This document shows, in pieces, positions 26,902 through 36,169 of a DNA stretch of 37,254 nt. How positions within the stretch are numbered: the stretch's first letter is position 1; each line of letters begins with the position of its first letter. The DNA is from Erwinia_E haradaeae_F (GTDB taxonomy: Bacteria > Pseudomonadota > Gammaproteobacteria > Enterobacterales > Enterobacteriaceae): the NCBI RefSeq assembly GCF_900698855.1, contig NZ_LR217699.1, forward strand, positions 1-37,254, written 5' to 3'. Below the pieces are notes generated by a model, which worked only from the letters and a program-made list of their open reading frames with translations, did not search any database and had not been told where the DNA came from. Made by a program: the position numbers and the translations under genes.

Positions 26902-27402
26902 ATGGCCTACCGTTCTTTCTCTCTCATACCTACATGGAGCAATAATCTTTTATCTGATCGTTTTACACAGATTGACAATCTTTTTAGTCGTCTAACAGGT
27001 GAATCACCTGTTGGTGATGTCCCTGCATACAATCTATTACAAAAAGATAAAGAACATTATGAAATGACAGTAAGCGTACCAGGCTATACGCAGAATGAAT
27101 TAGATATTTCAGTACTTAATAATCACTTCACTTTACGTGGTATTCCAAAAAGCGAAGAAATAACTTCTACTGAAGAAAAAGACAGTATGACTTATCTTCA
27201 CAAAGGTATCCAAAAAAAAGAATTTTCTCTAAGTTTTAGTTTAGAGCATCGCATTATGATTTATCAAGCCAAGCTAGATAATGGATTATTAACACTACAG
27301 TTTACTTATGACATCCCCGAACAAGAGAAACCCAAAAAGATTTCTATCGGATCAAATAACAATAATAAAGATGGGCATACTATTGAACATAACAAGACTT
27401 GA
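26902..27402 (+). CDS. ibpA: Hsp20-family small heat-shock chaperone (right copy)
   Basis: Second, identical 166-residue alpha-crystallin-domain chaperone. AGGAGG precedes the ATG, the heat-shock promoter lies 58 bp upstream of the start, and the 48-bp palindrome follows one base after the stop. Each unit is complete, so both copies should respond to RpoH. Reduced endosymbionts often express chaperones strongly, and duplication would add to that; this last point is inference. Confidence 0.93.
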   Translation: MAYRSFSLIPTWSNNLLSDRFTQIDNLFSRLTGESPVGDVPAYNLLQKDKEHYEMTVSVPGYTQNELDISVLNNHFTLRGIPKSEEITSTEEKDSMTYLHKGIQKKEFSLSFSLEHRIMIYQAKLDNGLLTLQFTYDIPEQEKPKKISIGSNNNNKDGHTIEHNKT

Positions 27403-27403
27403 C

Positions 27404-27451
27404 ATTATAAACAAAAATAGCGCCTTATAAGGCGCTATTTTTGTTTATAAT
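27404..27451. terminator. 48-bp perfect palindrome, bidirectional terminator of ibpA (right)
   Basis: Same self-complementary 48 bases as in the left arm, with core GCGCCTTATAAGGCGC. It begins one base after the ibpA stop. Confidence 0.85.
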
Positions 27452-28489
27452 TCAAAATTATTCTGTAGTATTTGTCACGTTTACCGGGCTATATCTTCTA
27501 GATCACTCTCCGATTTTCATTACCAAACGTTCTTAGACTAAAGGGTAGCTATTAGAAAACTATTTCATTTTAGCTATAATATTTACAATACATATACAAC
27601 CTTCTAGTTGTTTACTCGAGATACTTTCGCCACTCTAGTATTTTCTATGACACAATGCAACAAACTATTGATCCATCCTAAATGTAAAAATTAATTCTAA
27701 TCTGCAGACAGCTCTTCCTGTTGAAGGAAGAGCTGTTACAATAACATTAGTTCGATTTAAAAAAATCGAAGCTTAATTTTATTATGAATTAACATAACAC
27801 TAGTAACTGTCTAGATATTTTTCTAACTACTAACAGATATTTTTATCTACGAAGACAAACAAACACTCTCCGTGCGACCTATACAACATTCGCTCATTCA
27901 TATGATTTTTGTTGCAAACCGGTTCTTTCTGATTCAAATATTCTTTATATAGCATATTAGGCCATTGAATAAAACAGAGGTTCACAAGTAAATAAAGATG
28001 TCATCTCTATTCAAGTAAATCTTATTTCTAAGTTAGAAGAATATTTAATTATGTATGCAAATTGTTTAAAAATTAAATATATAATATTCTAGTTTAGATA
28101 CAATATAATTGTATTAATAAGCACTGACTCAAATAATTAAACTTCAATCAAAAGATGATACAAATCATATTTTGATGTTACTATCTCTATAATCCATTGT
28201 ATTACTATCCAGATCTTATAAAATATTAGATTATTTATCATATTTATATAAAATGCACGTTTTGTAATTTACAGAATTATTTTTTTGTCTCTAGAACCTA
28301 ATTCTCTTACTATCCGCTAAAATATATTAACTACATTCATCAGGTATAAATTTTAAAATAAGAAATATAATAACTCATTCTGAATGATTTAGTATAATTT
28401 TTATTACTTATATTGTTTGAAATGGTTTTCATTATCCATATAGATCATGCAAAACATCTAGAAACTATTTTTACCTAGTCTTAATATTG
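27452..28489. other. spacer between ibpA terminator and nupC, with relic hairpins (right)
   Basis: Mirror of the left spacer. The hairpins are at 27708-27736 (11-bp stem) and 27751-27770 (8-bp stem). No gene seen. Confidence 0.5.
27708..27736. terminator. orphan 11-bp hairpin, relic terminator (right)
   Basis: ACAGCTCTTCC/GGAAGAGCTGT stem with a 7-nt loop, mirror of the left copy; no intact gene ends beside it. Confidence 0.45.
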
Positions 28490-29674
28490 TTAGAGGACAA
28501 AACCTGTAATTGCAGCTGATAAAAGACTTACGAGCGTGGAAGTATATAAAAGTTTTAAACCAAAGCGTGATACTATATTGCCTTGTTCCTCATGTAGACC
28601 TTTGATGGAACCACTAATAATGCCAATTGAGGAAAAATTAGCAAAAGACACTAAGAATACTGATAAAATACCTTCAGAATGGAGAGAAAGTTTTTCTATA
28701 ACTTTGTGCAGATCAATCATTGCAACAAATTCATTAGAAACTAGTTTTGTAGCCATAATACCACCTACCTGCAAGGCCTCATAACTTGGAATACCTAATA
28801 CCCATGCTAGTGGAAAAAAGATATAACCAAGAACTCCTTGAAAACTAATACCAAACACAGAATCAAACAAAGAATTAAAACTAGTGATTAAAGAAATAAA
28901 ACCAATAAGCATTGCTGTTACAATCACCATGACTTTAAAACCGGCTAAAATATATTCACTAAGCATTTCGAAAAAACCTTGTTTTTGATGAGGATCAGCT
29001 AGTTTGAGCTCGTCTTGAACATCCACGCAATAGGGATTAATTAACGATAAAATAATAAAAGTACTAAACATATTTAATACTAAAGCTAGTATCACATATC
29101 TTGGTTGTAACAAAGTCATATAAGCACCAACTATAGACATAGAAACAGTCGACATAGCTGTCGCCGCCAACGTATACATGCGTTTTTCTGAAATTTGTCC
29201 TAATATGTCCTTGTAAAGAATAAAGTTTTCTGATTGTCCAAGCATTAGTGAACTAACCGCATTAAAAGATTCTAGCTTACCCATGCCATTAATCTTTGAT
29301 AAAGCAGTGCCAAGTATACGAATTATAGCTGGAAGGACACGCAAATACTGAAGTATACCAATCAGCGCTGATATAAAAATAATAGGACAGAGAACATTAA
29401 GCCAAAAAAATGCGAGCCCTTTATCACTCATGTTGCCAAAGACAAAATTAGTTCCATATGCCGCACACCTTAGCAAATGATCAAATAACTCTGAGATTTT
29501 TTTTACAAATCCCACACCTATTTCAAAATGCAGAAAAAACCATGCCAATAGAACTTCAATAACAAGAAGCTGACTCAAAAAACGAATACGGATTTTCTTT
29601 CGGTCATCGCTTACTAACACAGACAGTAATATAATCACAGCTAGTGATGCTAGAAAATGAAGAATCCGAAACAT
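28490..29674 (-). CDS. nupC: NupC nucleoside:H+ symporter (right copy)
   Basis: Second, identical 394-residue CNT-family transporter. Start at 29672-29674 by the same reasoning: GGAG spacing and match to the Escherichia N-terminus. An upstream in-frame ATG would start at 29680. It is highly hydrophobic throughout, with the SNEFVAM and SINPY blocks intact. Uptake of host nucleosides would fit an endosymbiont with reduced nucleotide synthesis, which the window cannot show. Confidence 0.95.
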   Translation of the reverse strand: MFRILHFLASLAVIILLSVLVSDDRKKIRIRFLSQLLVIEVLLAWFFLHFEIGVGFVKKISELFDHLLRCAAYGTNFVFGNMSDKGLAFFWLNVLCPIIFISALIGILQYLRVLPAIIRILGTALSKINGMGKLESFNAVSSLMLGQSENFILYKDILGQISEKRMYTLAATAMSTVSMSIVGAYMTLLQPRYVILALVLNMFSTFIILSLINPYCVDVQDELKLADPHQKQGFFEMLSEYILAGFKVMVIVTAMLIGFISLITSFNSLFDSVFGISFQGVLGYIFFPLAWVLGIPSYEALQVGGIMATKLVSNEFVAMIDLHKVIEKLSLHSEGILSVFLVSFANFSSIGIISGSIKGLHEEQGNIVSRFGLKLLYTSTLVSLLSAAITGFVL

Positions 29675-29787
29675 ATCCATACTCCAGTAAATAAATAAGG
29701 ACTTTATTTTATTCCGTGTGCTATGTTTGGCTGTTAATTGAATATTGAAACAAGAAATTTAATAAATATAATTCTTTATATAGGTAT

Positions 29788-31077
29788 TCAAGCATCGAAA
29801 TGCTCAGGATGATCTAAAGAATTAGTAATAGCCTCAATAAGTTGTGTAAGCTCTTCTGATGAAATAATATAAGGAGGTATTAAGTAAATAAGATTTCTAA
29901 AAGGACGGATCCATACACCATTCTCAACAAACCAATTCTGTAACAAAGATATATTTACGACTCTTCTTACTTCTACTACACCAATAGCTCCTAATACTCG
30001 GACATTCAGAACATTTGGATGCCCCACTAAAGGAGATAATCCCCTTCTCAGTTGAGCAGAAATTGCTGTTACACGATGATACCATGCTCTGTCTTCAAGA
30101 AGAGATAGGCTAGCAGTAGCTGCTGCACAAGCTAAAGGATTTCCCATAAACGTGGGACCGTGCATAAAACAACCGGCGTCACTATCACTAATAATTTCTG
30201 CTATATAACGACGGGTTAAGGTAGCCGAAAGAGTTAACACACCTCCAGTTAACGCTTTCCCAAGACACAAAATATCTGGAATAATATTGGCATGATTACA
30301 AGCTAGCCATTTACCAGTACGACCAAACCCAGTTGCTATTTCATCAGCAATTAATAATATTCCATATTGATCACATAAAGCTCGTGCTACGCGTAAATAT
30401 TCAGGGTGATAAAAATGCATCCCTCCAGCCCCTTGTACAATTGGCTCCATGATCACTGCTGCTAAGGTATGATGGCACGAAGAAAAAAGGGTAGAAAACT
30501 CTTTTTCATCACTTATTTGCCAAGTTTCTCCAAAACGTCTTCTAAGAGAATTAACAAACTGATTCACAGGCAGATAACTGGAATACATACTGTGCATCGA
30601 CTTAATAGGATCACAAACCGACATTGCACCTAAAGTATCACCATGATAGCCCTGGCGCAGCGCAAGAAATTTACAACGAGGACGGCCAGATGCTTGCCAA
30701 TACTGCAGTGCCATTTTCATTGCGACCTCTATAGCCACAGAACCGGAATCAGCTAAAAAAATACACTCCAGGTCAGACGGCATTAATGCAACCAAACGAC
30801 GACACAATTCTACCGCAGATGGATGAGTAATACCGCCGAACATAACATGTGACATTTCGTTAATTTGCTTGTGCATTGCCTGATTAATTATAGGATGATT
30901 ATAACCATGAATAGCTGCCCACCAAGAAGACATGCCATCCACTAATCGCCGACCATCTCCAAGAATTAACTTACAACCACTGGCAGAGACAATCGGATAA
31001 GTAGGTAGAGGTCGGGTCATAGACGAATAAGGATGCCAAACGTGTCGTTTGTCAAAAGCGAGATCATTAGCCTGCAT
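29788..31077 (-). CDS. bioA: adenosylmethionine-8-amino-7-oxononanoate aminotransferase BioA (right copy)
   Basis: Second, identical 429-residue DAPA synthase with Lys274, Asp245, Tyr144 and Trp52 present. It is divergent from the right bioB across the same 103-bp region and followed by nupC 113 bp later in the same direction. Confidence 0.98.
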   Translation of the reverse strand: MQANDLAFDKRHVWHPYSSMTRPLPTYPIVSASGCKLILGDGRRLVDGMSSWWAAIHGYNHPIINQAMHKQINEMSHVMFGGITHPSAVELCRRLVALMPSDLECIFLADSGSVAIEVAMKMALQYWQASGRPRCKFLALRQGYHGDTLGAMSVCDPIKSMHSMYSSYLPVNQFVNSLRRRFGETWQISDEKEFSTLFSSCHHTLAAVIMEPIVQGAGGMHFYHPEYLRVARALCDQYGILLIADEIATGFGRTGKWLACNHANIIPDILCLGKALTGGVLTLSATLTRRYIAEIISDSDAGCFMHGPTFMGNPLACAAATASLSLLEDRAWYHRVTAISAQLRRGLSPLVGHPNVLNVRVLGAIGVVEVRRVVNISLLQNWFVENGVWIRPFRNLIYLIPPYIISSEELTQLIEAITNSLDHPEHFDA

Positions 31078-31111
31078 CAGGATATCCTATTAAATAAATT
31101 TAAATACATTA

Positions 31112-31139
31112 TGGACAGTGTAACGGCAAACTTTATACT
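31112..31139 (+). promoter_or_regulatory. bioB promoter in bioB-bioA divergent region (right)
   Basis: TGGACA (31112-31117), 16-base spacer, TATACT (31134-31139); the bioB ATG is at 31181. No canonical BirA operator pair (TTGTAAACC...GGTTTACAA) overlaps it. Confidence 0.6.
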
Positions 31140-31180
31140 TACAACCATCTATTTCCTTAAATATTTTATGGGTAACTGTT

Positions 31181-32218
31181 ATGTCAATTCCTCAACGCTG
31201 GACTACTGAACAAGCCAGATCATTGTTTGATCAGCCTTTTTTTGATTTACTTTTTAAAGCCCAACAGGTACATCGTCAGCATTTTATCTCTGGTGAAATT
31301 CAAGTTAGCACACTGTTATCAATAAAAACAGGCGCTTGTCCAGAGGATTGCAAATATTGTCCGCAAAGCGCACGTTATAATTCAGGTATTCAAAAAGAAG
31401 ACCTGATAGAAGTACAAAAAGTACTTGATGCGGCACAAAAAGCACGTAAAGCTGGTTCCACACGTTTTTGTATGGGGGCTGCTTGGAAAAATCCACGTGA
31501 TCGTGACATGCCATTATTGGAAGAGATGGTCAAAGGTGTTAAAGCGATGGGTCTTGAAACTTGCATGACCTTAGGCATGATCAACAATGATCAGGCACAT
31601 CGGTTGGCTAAAGCTGGTCTAGATTTTTATAATCATAATTTAGATACATCACCAGAATTTTACAACAAAATCATCAGCACCCGTAGTTATCAAGATAGGC
31701 TAGATACACTTAGTACCATACGTCAAGCAGGTATTAAAATATGTTCTGGTGGAATTGTAGGGATGGGTGAAAACATCAATGATCGAGCAGGATTACTGGT
31801 GCAATTAGCTAACTTACCAATACAGCCAGAAAGTATTCCTATCAACATGTTGGTTAAATCACCAGGTACACCACTATCTGACGCTAATGACGTAGATCCA
31901 TTTGATTTTATTCGTACTATTGCCATAGCACGTATTATGATGCCAAATTCTTATGTTAGATTATCTGCTGGAAGAGAACAGATGAATGAACAAACTCAAG
32001 CACTATGTTTTATGGCAGGCACTAACTCTGTGTTTTATGGATGCAAATTACTAACCGCGCCTAATCCAGATGAAGATCATGACTTACGGTTATTTAAAAA
32101 ACTTGGTCTTACAATCCAACATCAAAAGATATCAGAAGGTAATCAAGAAAAAGAAAAAAATCTAACAGAAAGCTTGCTATCTTTAGATACAGAAAAATAT
32201 TATAATGCTGCAAACTAA
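31181..32218 (+). CDS. bioB: biotin synthase BioB (right copy)
   Basis: Second, identical 345-residue radical-SAM biotin synthase, with Cys53/57/60 for the 4Fe-4S cluster and Cys97/128/188 plus Arg260 for the 2Fe-2S cluster. BioB destroys its own 2Fe-2S cluster as it donates sulfur and turns over very slowly, so gene dosage could matter directly for biotin output. Confidence 0.98.
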   Translation: MSIPQRWTTEQARSLFDQPFFDLLFKAQQVHRQHFISGEIQVSTLLSIKTGACPEDCKYCPQSARYNSGIQKEDLIEVQKVLDAAQKARKAGSTRFCMGAAWKNPRDRDMPLLEEMVKGVKAMGLETCMTLGMINNDQAHRLAKAGLDFYNHNLDTSPEFYNKIISTRSYQDRLDTLSTIRQAGIKICSGGIVGMGENINDRAGLLVQLANLPIQPESIPINMLVKSPGTPLSDANDVDPFDFIRTIAIARIMMPNSYVRLSAGREQMNEQTQALCFMAGTNSVFYGCKLLTAPNPDEDHDLRLFKKLGLTIQHQKISEGNQEKEKNLTESLLSLDTEKYYNAAN

Positions 32219-32279
32219 TTAATTTTGCGCACTAATTAATGGTGTTCGGGTTCATAAGAAGAGAATTAAGAATATATTT

Positions 32280-32304
32280 CATTTATAATCTTCTATTATA
32301 AATG
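32280..32304 (+). terminator. possible bioB terminator hairpin (right)
   Basis: 10-bp stem CATTTATAAT/ATTATAAATG about 60 bp after the bioB stop. It is nearly all A/T and lacks a T-run. Confidence 0.3.
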
Positions 32305-32613
32305 TAGCTCCTTTAGAGGTTCTTAAATGCTTTCGCTCTAATTATGTTCAAGAATAATCTAAATAAAAACTCAAAATGATATAGATCATTATAGAAATAA
32401 TAATACAGATATGATGTTAGTTTTTATTGTGTTGTAAGGTGCATTACCTTACTATATCTAAACCCTGAAATATTCACTTTTTATTAATTCATTGTTATGA
32501 TTACTATATTTATTGAGATATTAGTTATTATAAGATTATTCATAGAAACGCAAGTCAAGAAACCAAGATATCTCTGATTTCATCTTTAATTCGATAGAAA
32601 TCTTTAAGCCAAG

Positions 32614-32637
32614 CCGCAGACACTCTTTTGTCTGCGG
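32614..32637. terminator. orphan GC-rich hairpin, possible relic terminator (right)
   Basis: CCGCAGACA/TGTCTGCGG stem of 9 bp with a 6-nt loop, mirror of the left copy. No gene ends nearby. Confidence 0.4.
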
Positions 32638-34380
32638 AACAATTACATATTGTTATATTATAGATAGATAGTCTTCTATCATCTAGATAGCATGACTGAT
32701 ATTGAAATTTTTTCTATTACTAGAAAAAATGAATCTTAGTACTTTCTTTGATCTTTCTTTCGGGAAAGAGCTCGTCTAATCTTCATAAAAAAAACTAGAT
32801 CCCTACCATTAATCAAGTTCTGGTGATTTATCTCATTTCAAGTCTAAAATAATAGTTGATTAATAGACAATATTTTCTAATAAAAAATTTCACTAACAAT
32901 CGATTTTAAATTTAAAAACATTGAAAAGATATTATGTCCTTTAACATTCCTTATATTGTTCTTAGACTAATTCTTAATAGAAAAGATAGTATATAGTAGG
33001 ATTAATATCGAGTAACCTTAAAAATTTTTGAAGAATAAAGATATTACTGTTATTAACCTTTCTATATAAGTAGAATTTATGTTATAAAGAGTATATAAAT
33101 AAACTGAATTCCATCGAGCAGATATAGATGAGAATTATCAAATTATCGTATAGCATCACAGAATTTAAATAAAATTTCTAAAATTAAATAGATAAATCAC
33201 CAAATCCACTGCTTGTGTTATATTAATAAACTCAGTAAATGGATAATAGACAATATTAGGACTTCTTCTTTGTGAATTTTATTGGTATAATTTATTACCT
33301 AATAGAAGTATGGCTATTTTAATCTAGAATTTTCGAAGAATTTTCAATTAGAGAAAGATAACAATAGTTAATATCCAATATCTATAATCAAAAAGAAGTG
33401 ATATTGTTATTAGGAATTTTAAAACTTGAAGTTTAATATGAAAGAGCATAGATCGTCCGCCAAATATTGCTCTTCCATGGTAAACAAAGTATGAAATTAG
33501 CTTGATCTAGAAATAAAGTGTTTGAATAGATAAAATATTTTCTTTTGATTAATTCAGTCAGCATTTTTTTCAAAAATAAATCTTGCTGGAAAGAAAATAC
33601 GACTCTATAAAAAGACTATAAATAAGCTAATCAATACTAAAAATACGAGTTACTTTTAAAGCTCGTCGAAAAAATTAAGTTGTTGATTCCGCCCCAAAAT
33701 AGGGATGATATATTGGTTAGACCAATACTCTCAGCCTCAAGAGTCGTAATTGAGAATCTTAAGATACGACAAAGAGTTCAGTATGGGGTTAATAGAGAGT
33801 GGTTATTAACGCATCTAGATCACTTCGTTGTTTTTAGTGTTCAAGATTGAGAACAAACATATTAGCCTATGTAACTAAATACACGAAGATCAAGATTAGA
33901 CATAGATCATGTTGTTTAACATAACTAAAATAAAATCAGACGTATTTCTATGAAACACTCTGATTAAGATATACAAAGAATAAAAACTAATTAGCTTAAA
34001 CATTAAGATAACAGAATAAAGCAAATTAAGTTCTTCGGAGAATTATAGCTCCACGTATATCTAGATAACACAACATAAAATTTCTCTCTCTGTAAAAAAA
34101 CAGTTAGAGCATCTCCATATCAGTTAGTATCGAGCCATGCACTAACATAGGATTATGGAATTAAATTAAGAGAAATGTTCTTGATCAATTCTTGGCTTAC
34201 AGATTTTAATATATGAAAAATAATTTCAGAATAGCTAAAGAGTTGGTGCATGTTGTAGTTATATTTTGGTTTGATTCTAATGTTTAACCGCTTTTTGGAA
34301 CAACAAAATAAACTTAATGGATTGGACGTATCCTAAAATCGTTCGGGAGATGCGATCACATTGAAGTGGTCGTTCGATGC

Positions 34381-34453
34381 AAAAACCCCTCGATTCTGCG
34401 TCAACTTGGCGGAAGAACCAGAGACCGAGGGGTCGTTAGCAGGCTAATGCCTG
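34381..34453 (-). ncRNA. antisense copy-number RNA, RNAI/CopA type (right)
   Basis: Mirror of the left antisense RNA: promoter at 34460-34488 on the minus strand, main stem at 34385-34433 and five-T end. Being identical, the two antisense RNAs act on both repA mRNAs, so copy control is shared rather than independent. Confidence 0.8.
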
Positions 34454-34501
34454 TAAAGGATTATAACAAATGCATATTAAAAAAACAACCCTTATCCGCC
34501 A
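34385..34501 (+). promoter_or_regulatory. repA mRNA control structure with pseudoknot signals (right)
   Basis: Stem ACCCCTCG (34385-34392)/CGAGGGGT (34426-34433) displays TTGGCGG (34406-34412). The 6-base complement CCGCCA lies at 34496-34501, about 16 bases before the repA GTG. Confidence 0.75.
34460..34488 (-). promoter_or_regulatory. promoter of repA antisense RNA (right)
   Basis: TATAAT (34460-34465) and TTGTTT (34483-34488), read on the minus strand, with a 17-base spacer. Confidence 0.7.
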
Positions 34502-34520
34502 TAAGATTTGGACAGGGTGA
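34470..34520 (+). CDS. repA leader peptide, repY/repB type (right)
   Basis: 16-codon frame (MHIKKTTLIRHKIWTG) after AAAGGA. Its TGA at 34518-34520 overlaps the repA GTG at 34517-34519. The CCGCC pseudoknot arm lies at leader codons 9-11, so a translating ribosome would have to pass it. Confidence 0.75.
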   Translation: MHIKKTTLIRHKIWTG

Positions 34521-35572
34521 ATGATAACACCGTAATGCTACAAGAATCTGACCAAGTTCTATATCGTCAGACACGTCGTGGTGAAGCTAATTGTCAGCGC
34601 AAAGGGCAAGTCAAAATACACCGTAATCATAAGCCACAATTTACCGGAAAAATACCGCGTGGAATGGCTGCAAAAGTTATGGCTTGTATTAAAAATCATG
34701 ATTGGCGTCAAAATAGTGATCTTATAGCACTGAGAAGAAATGGTTATACACCCTATTCACGTATATTCGATCGCTCCTATCAACCAAAACCACTTCGTAT
34801 AACAGCGCGCTCTGAAAGTAGAGAAGCGCTCAGCGCTCTTTCATTAACTCTTGCAGCAAACTGTGACTACAGTCCATACAGTCAGTATATGTTTGAGGTT
34901 ATACTACCAATCGCAGAAATAGCACAACGCATGGGTGTCCTACATGTCTACAATAATGGCCGTAAAGCATACGACGTGCTATTACACGCCTTGCGTGTAC
35001 TTGAGCAATTAGATTACGTCATAGTTCACCGTGGTCGAGAAAGTGACTCCGGTCAGAATAAACCAATGAGAGTTTTCTTGACAGAAAACTTTTTTACCTC
35101 ACGCGGAATGAATGTTGAAAGCGTGCGTCAATGGCTACATAAATATCGTCAGTGGGCAATATCAGCAGGTATTTCAGTTTCTTTACGTAATAAATATGAG
35201 CGTCATCAGCTAAAAATGGCTCGCCTTGGAATTGATATTGATCGTCATCACTCTTTAAAAAACCGACTAAAAAGTATTAAACGTTGGGTGGTTAGTCCAG
35301 AATTATTTCATGAAAAAGAATCTATTATCGCAGATCTTAACACTTCTTTAATTGCGCATAAAAAACAACGTATTTCATCTCGACATTTAAGTGAAGTACG
35401 GTATCAAATGGCTTGGTGGGCGTGGTCAGCAAGTGATGCGTGCACACCAGTAATACGATTAAATTTAGAAAATGCGATCAAGACAGAATTTCCACATCTG
35501 TTGAATCATGCCACAAGTACTGAGCAGTATTATCGTCTCCTCCTTGAGCGTGCAGGAATCCCTCTACCATAA
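34517..35572 (+). CDS. repA: RepA, IncFII-superfamily replication initiator (right copy)
   Basis: Second, identical 351-residue initiator from the leader-coupled GTG; an in-frame TTG at 34508 is the alternative. It is transcribed outward, so on a circle the two repA genes converge on the 2.17-kb small single-copy segment. RepA of this superfamily acts in cis on the origin downstream, so each copy would serve its own candidate origin. Confidence 0.92.
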   Translation: MNDNTVMLQESDQVLYRQTRRGEANCQRKGQVKIHRNHKPQFTGKIPRGMAAKVMACIKNHDWRQNSDLIALRRNGYTPYSRIFDRSYQPKPLRITARSESREALSALSLTLAANCDYSPYSQYMFEVILPIAEIAQRMGVLHVYNNGRKAYDVLLHALRVLEQLDYVIVHRGRESDSGQNKPMRVFLTENFFTSRGMNVESVRQWLHKYRQWAISAGISVSLRNKYERHQLKMARLGIDIDRHHSLKNRLKSIKRWVVSPELFHEKESIIADLNTSLIAHKKQRISSRHLSEVRYQMAWWAWSASDACTPVIRLNLENAIKTEFPHLLNHATSTEQYYRLLLERAGIPLP

Positions 35573-35866
35573 CTTAGTAATTTTAAATTGCTGATTTTTT
35601 TTCAACAAATTACATAATAAACAAAATTCCAGGTAGGGATTAGATCTCCCCTGTTTCTTGTATCGGTAAACAGTTTTTTTTATCTTTATTTCTTCTCTAC
35701 ATAAGCATTTTTAACCCCAAAATTAATGTGAAATGAAGAATTTTTTAATATTAATTAAATCAGCCTTAAAACTTTTTTAAAAAAAAATTTAAACCTTTAT
35801 ATTTTTAATTTTTTTTTATTAATTTCGAACGTTATTTCTGCACAAAATATGCTTTCTAAAGAAAGA

Positions 35867-35898
35867 CTACCTAAAGCCCTTCACAGGTCTTTAGGTAG
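35867..35898 (+). terminator. 10-bp perfect hairpin downstream of repA (right)
   Basis: CTACCTAAAG/CTTTAGGTAG stem with a 12-nt loop, followed by ATCTTTT in the repA direction. Confidence 0.5.
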
Positions 35899-35941
35899 AT
35901 CTTTTATATTCAAGAAAAAAGATGATTTTTTTAATAAAATC

Positions 35942-35966
35942 CACCCTGTATTAAAAATAGAGGGTG
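35942..35966 (+). terminator. hairpin downstream of repA (right)
   Basis: CACCCT/AGGGTG stem with a 13-nt loop, followed by TTTTC in the repA direction. Confidence 0.45.
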
Positions 35967-36077
35967 TTTTCTAAACAAACCAAAGAAAACGGTCTAATAG
36001 CGAAACGAATCATTCGTAGAGAATTTTTTATGGACACAGTAAAGAAGAATAAAAGTAAGAGAAGGGGTGATAATTAT

Positions 36078-36086
36078 TATGGATAA
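36078..36086 (-). promoter_or_regulatory. DnaA-box-like site in candidate origin region (right)
   Basis: Mirror of the left site: one mismatch to TTATCCACA, read on the minus strand. Confidence 0.35.
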
Positions 36087-36169
36087 AATATATGATATAT
36101 AGATCTTGTTTTAATTCTTAAAATCGCATAAAATAAATTATTTTTATGTTATAAAATTTATAAAAATTT

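Larger units (their letters stand above)
32219..34375. other. long spacer between bioB and repA control region (right)
   Basis: Mirror of the left 2.1-kb spacer, with hairpins at 32280-32304, 32614-32637 and 32708-32729. No gene seen. A repA mRNA promoter should lie near its right end, but none is convincing by eye. Confidence 0.55.
21856..36169. repeat. 14.3-kb inverted repeat, right arm
   Basis: Exact reverse complement, as far as I compared, of the left arm. It ends inside an AT tract at 36169. Gene order from the inside outward is resolvase, nuc, ibpA, nupC, bioA, bioB, repA. Orientation relative to the left arm means recombination between the arms would flip the 6.5-kb centre rather than delete it. 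Confidence 0.97.
35573..36169. other. repA-downstream region, candidate oriR (right)
   Basis: Mirror of the left candidate origin, with hairpins at 35867-35898 and 35942-35966, a DnaA-box-like site at 36078-36086, and rising A+T content toward the repeat border. No gene seen. Confidence 0.45.
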
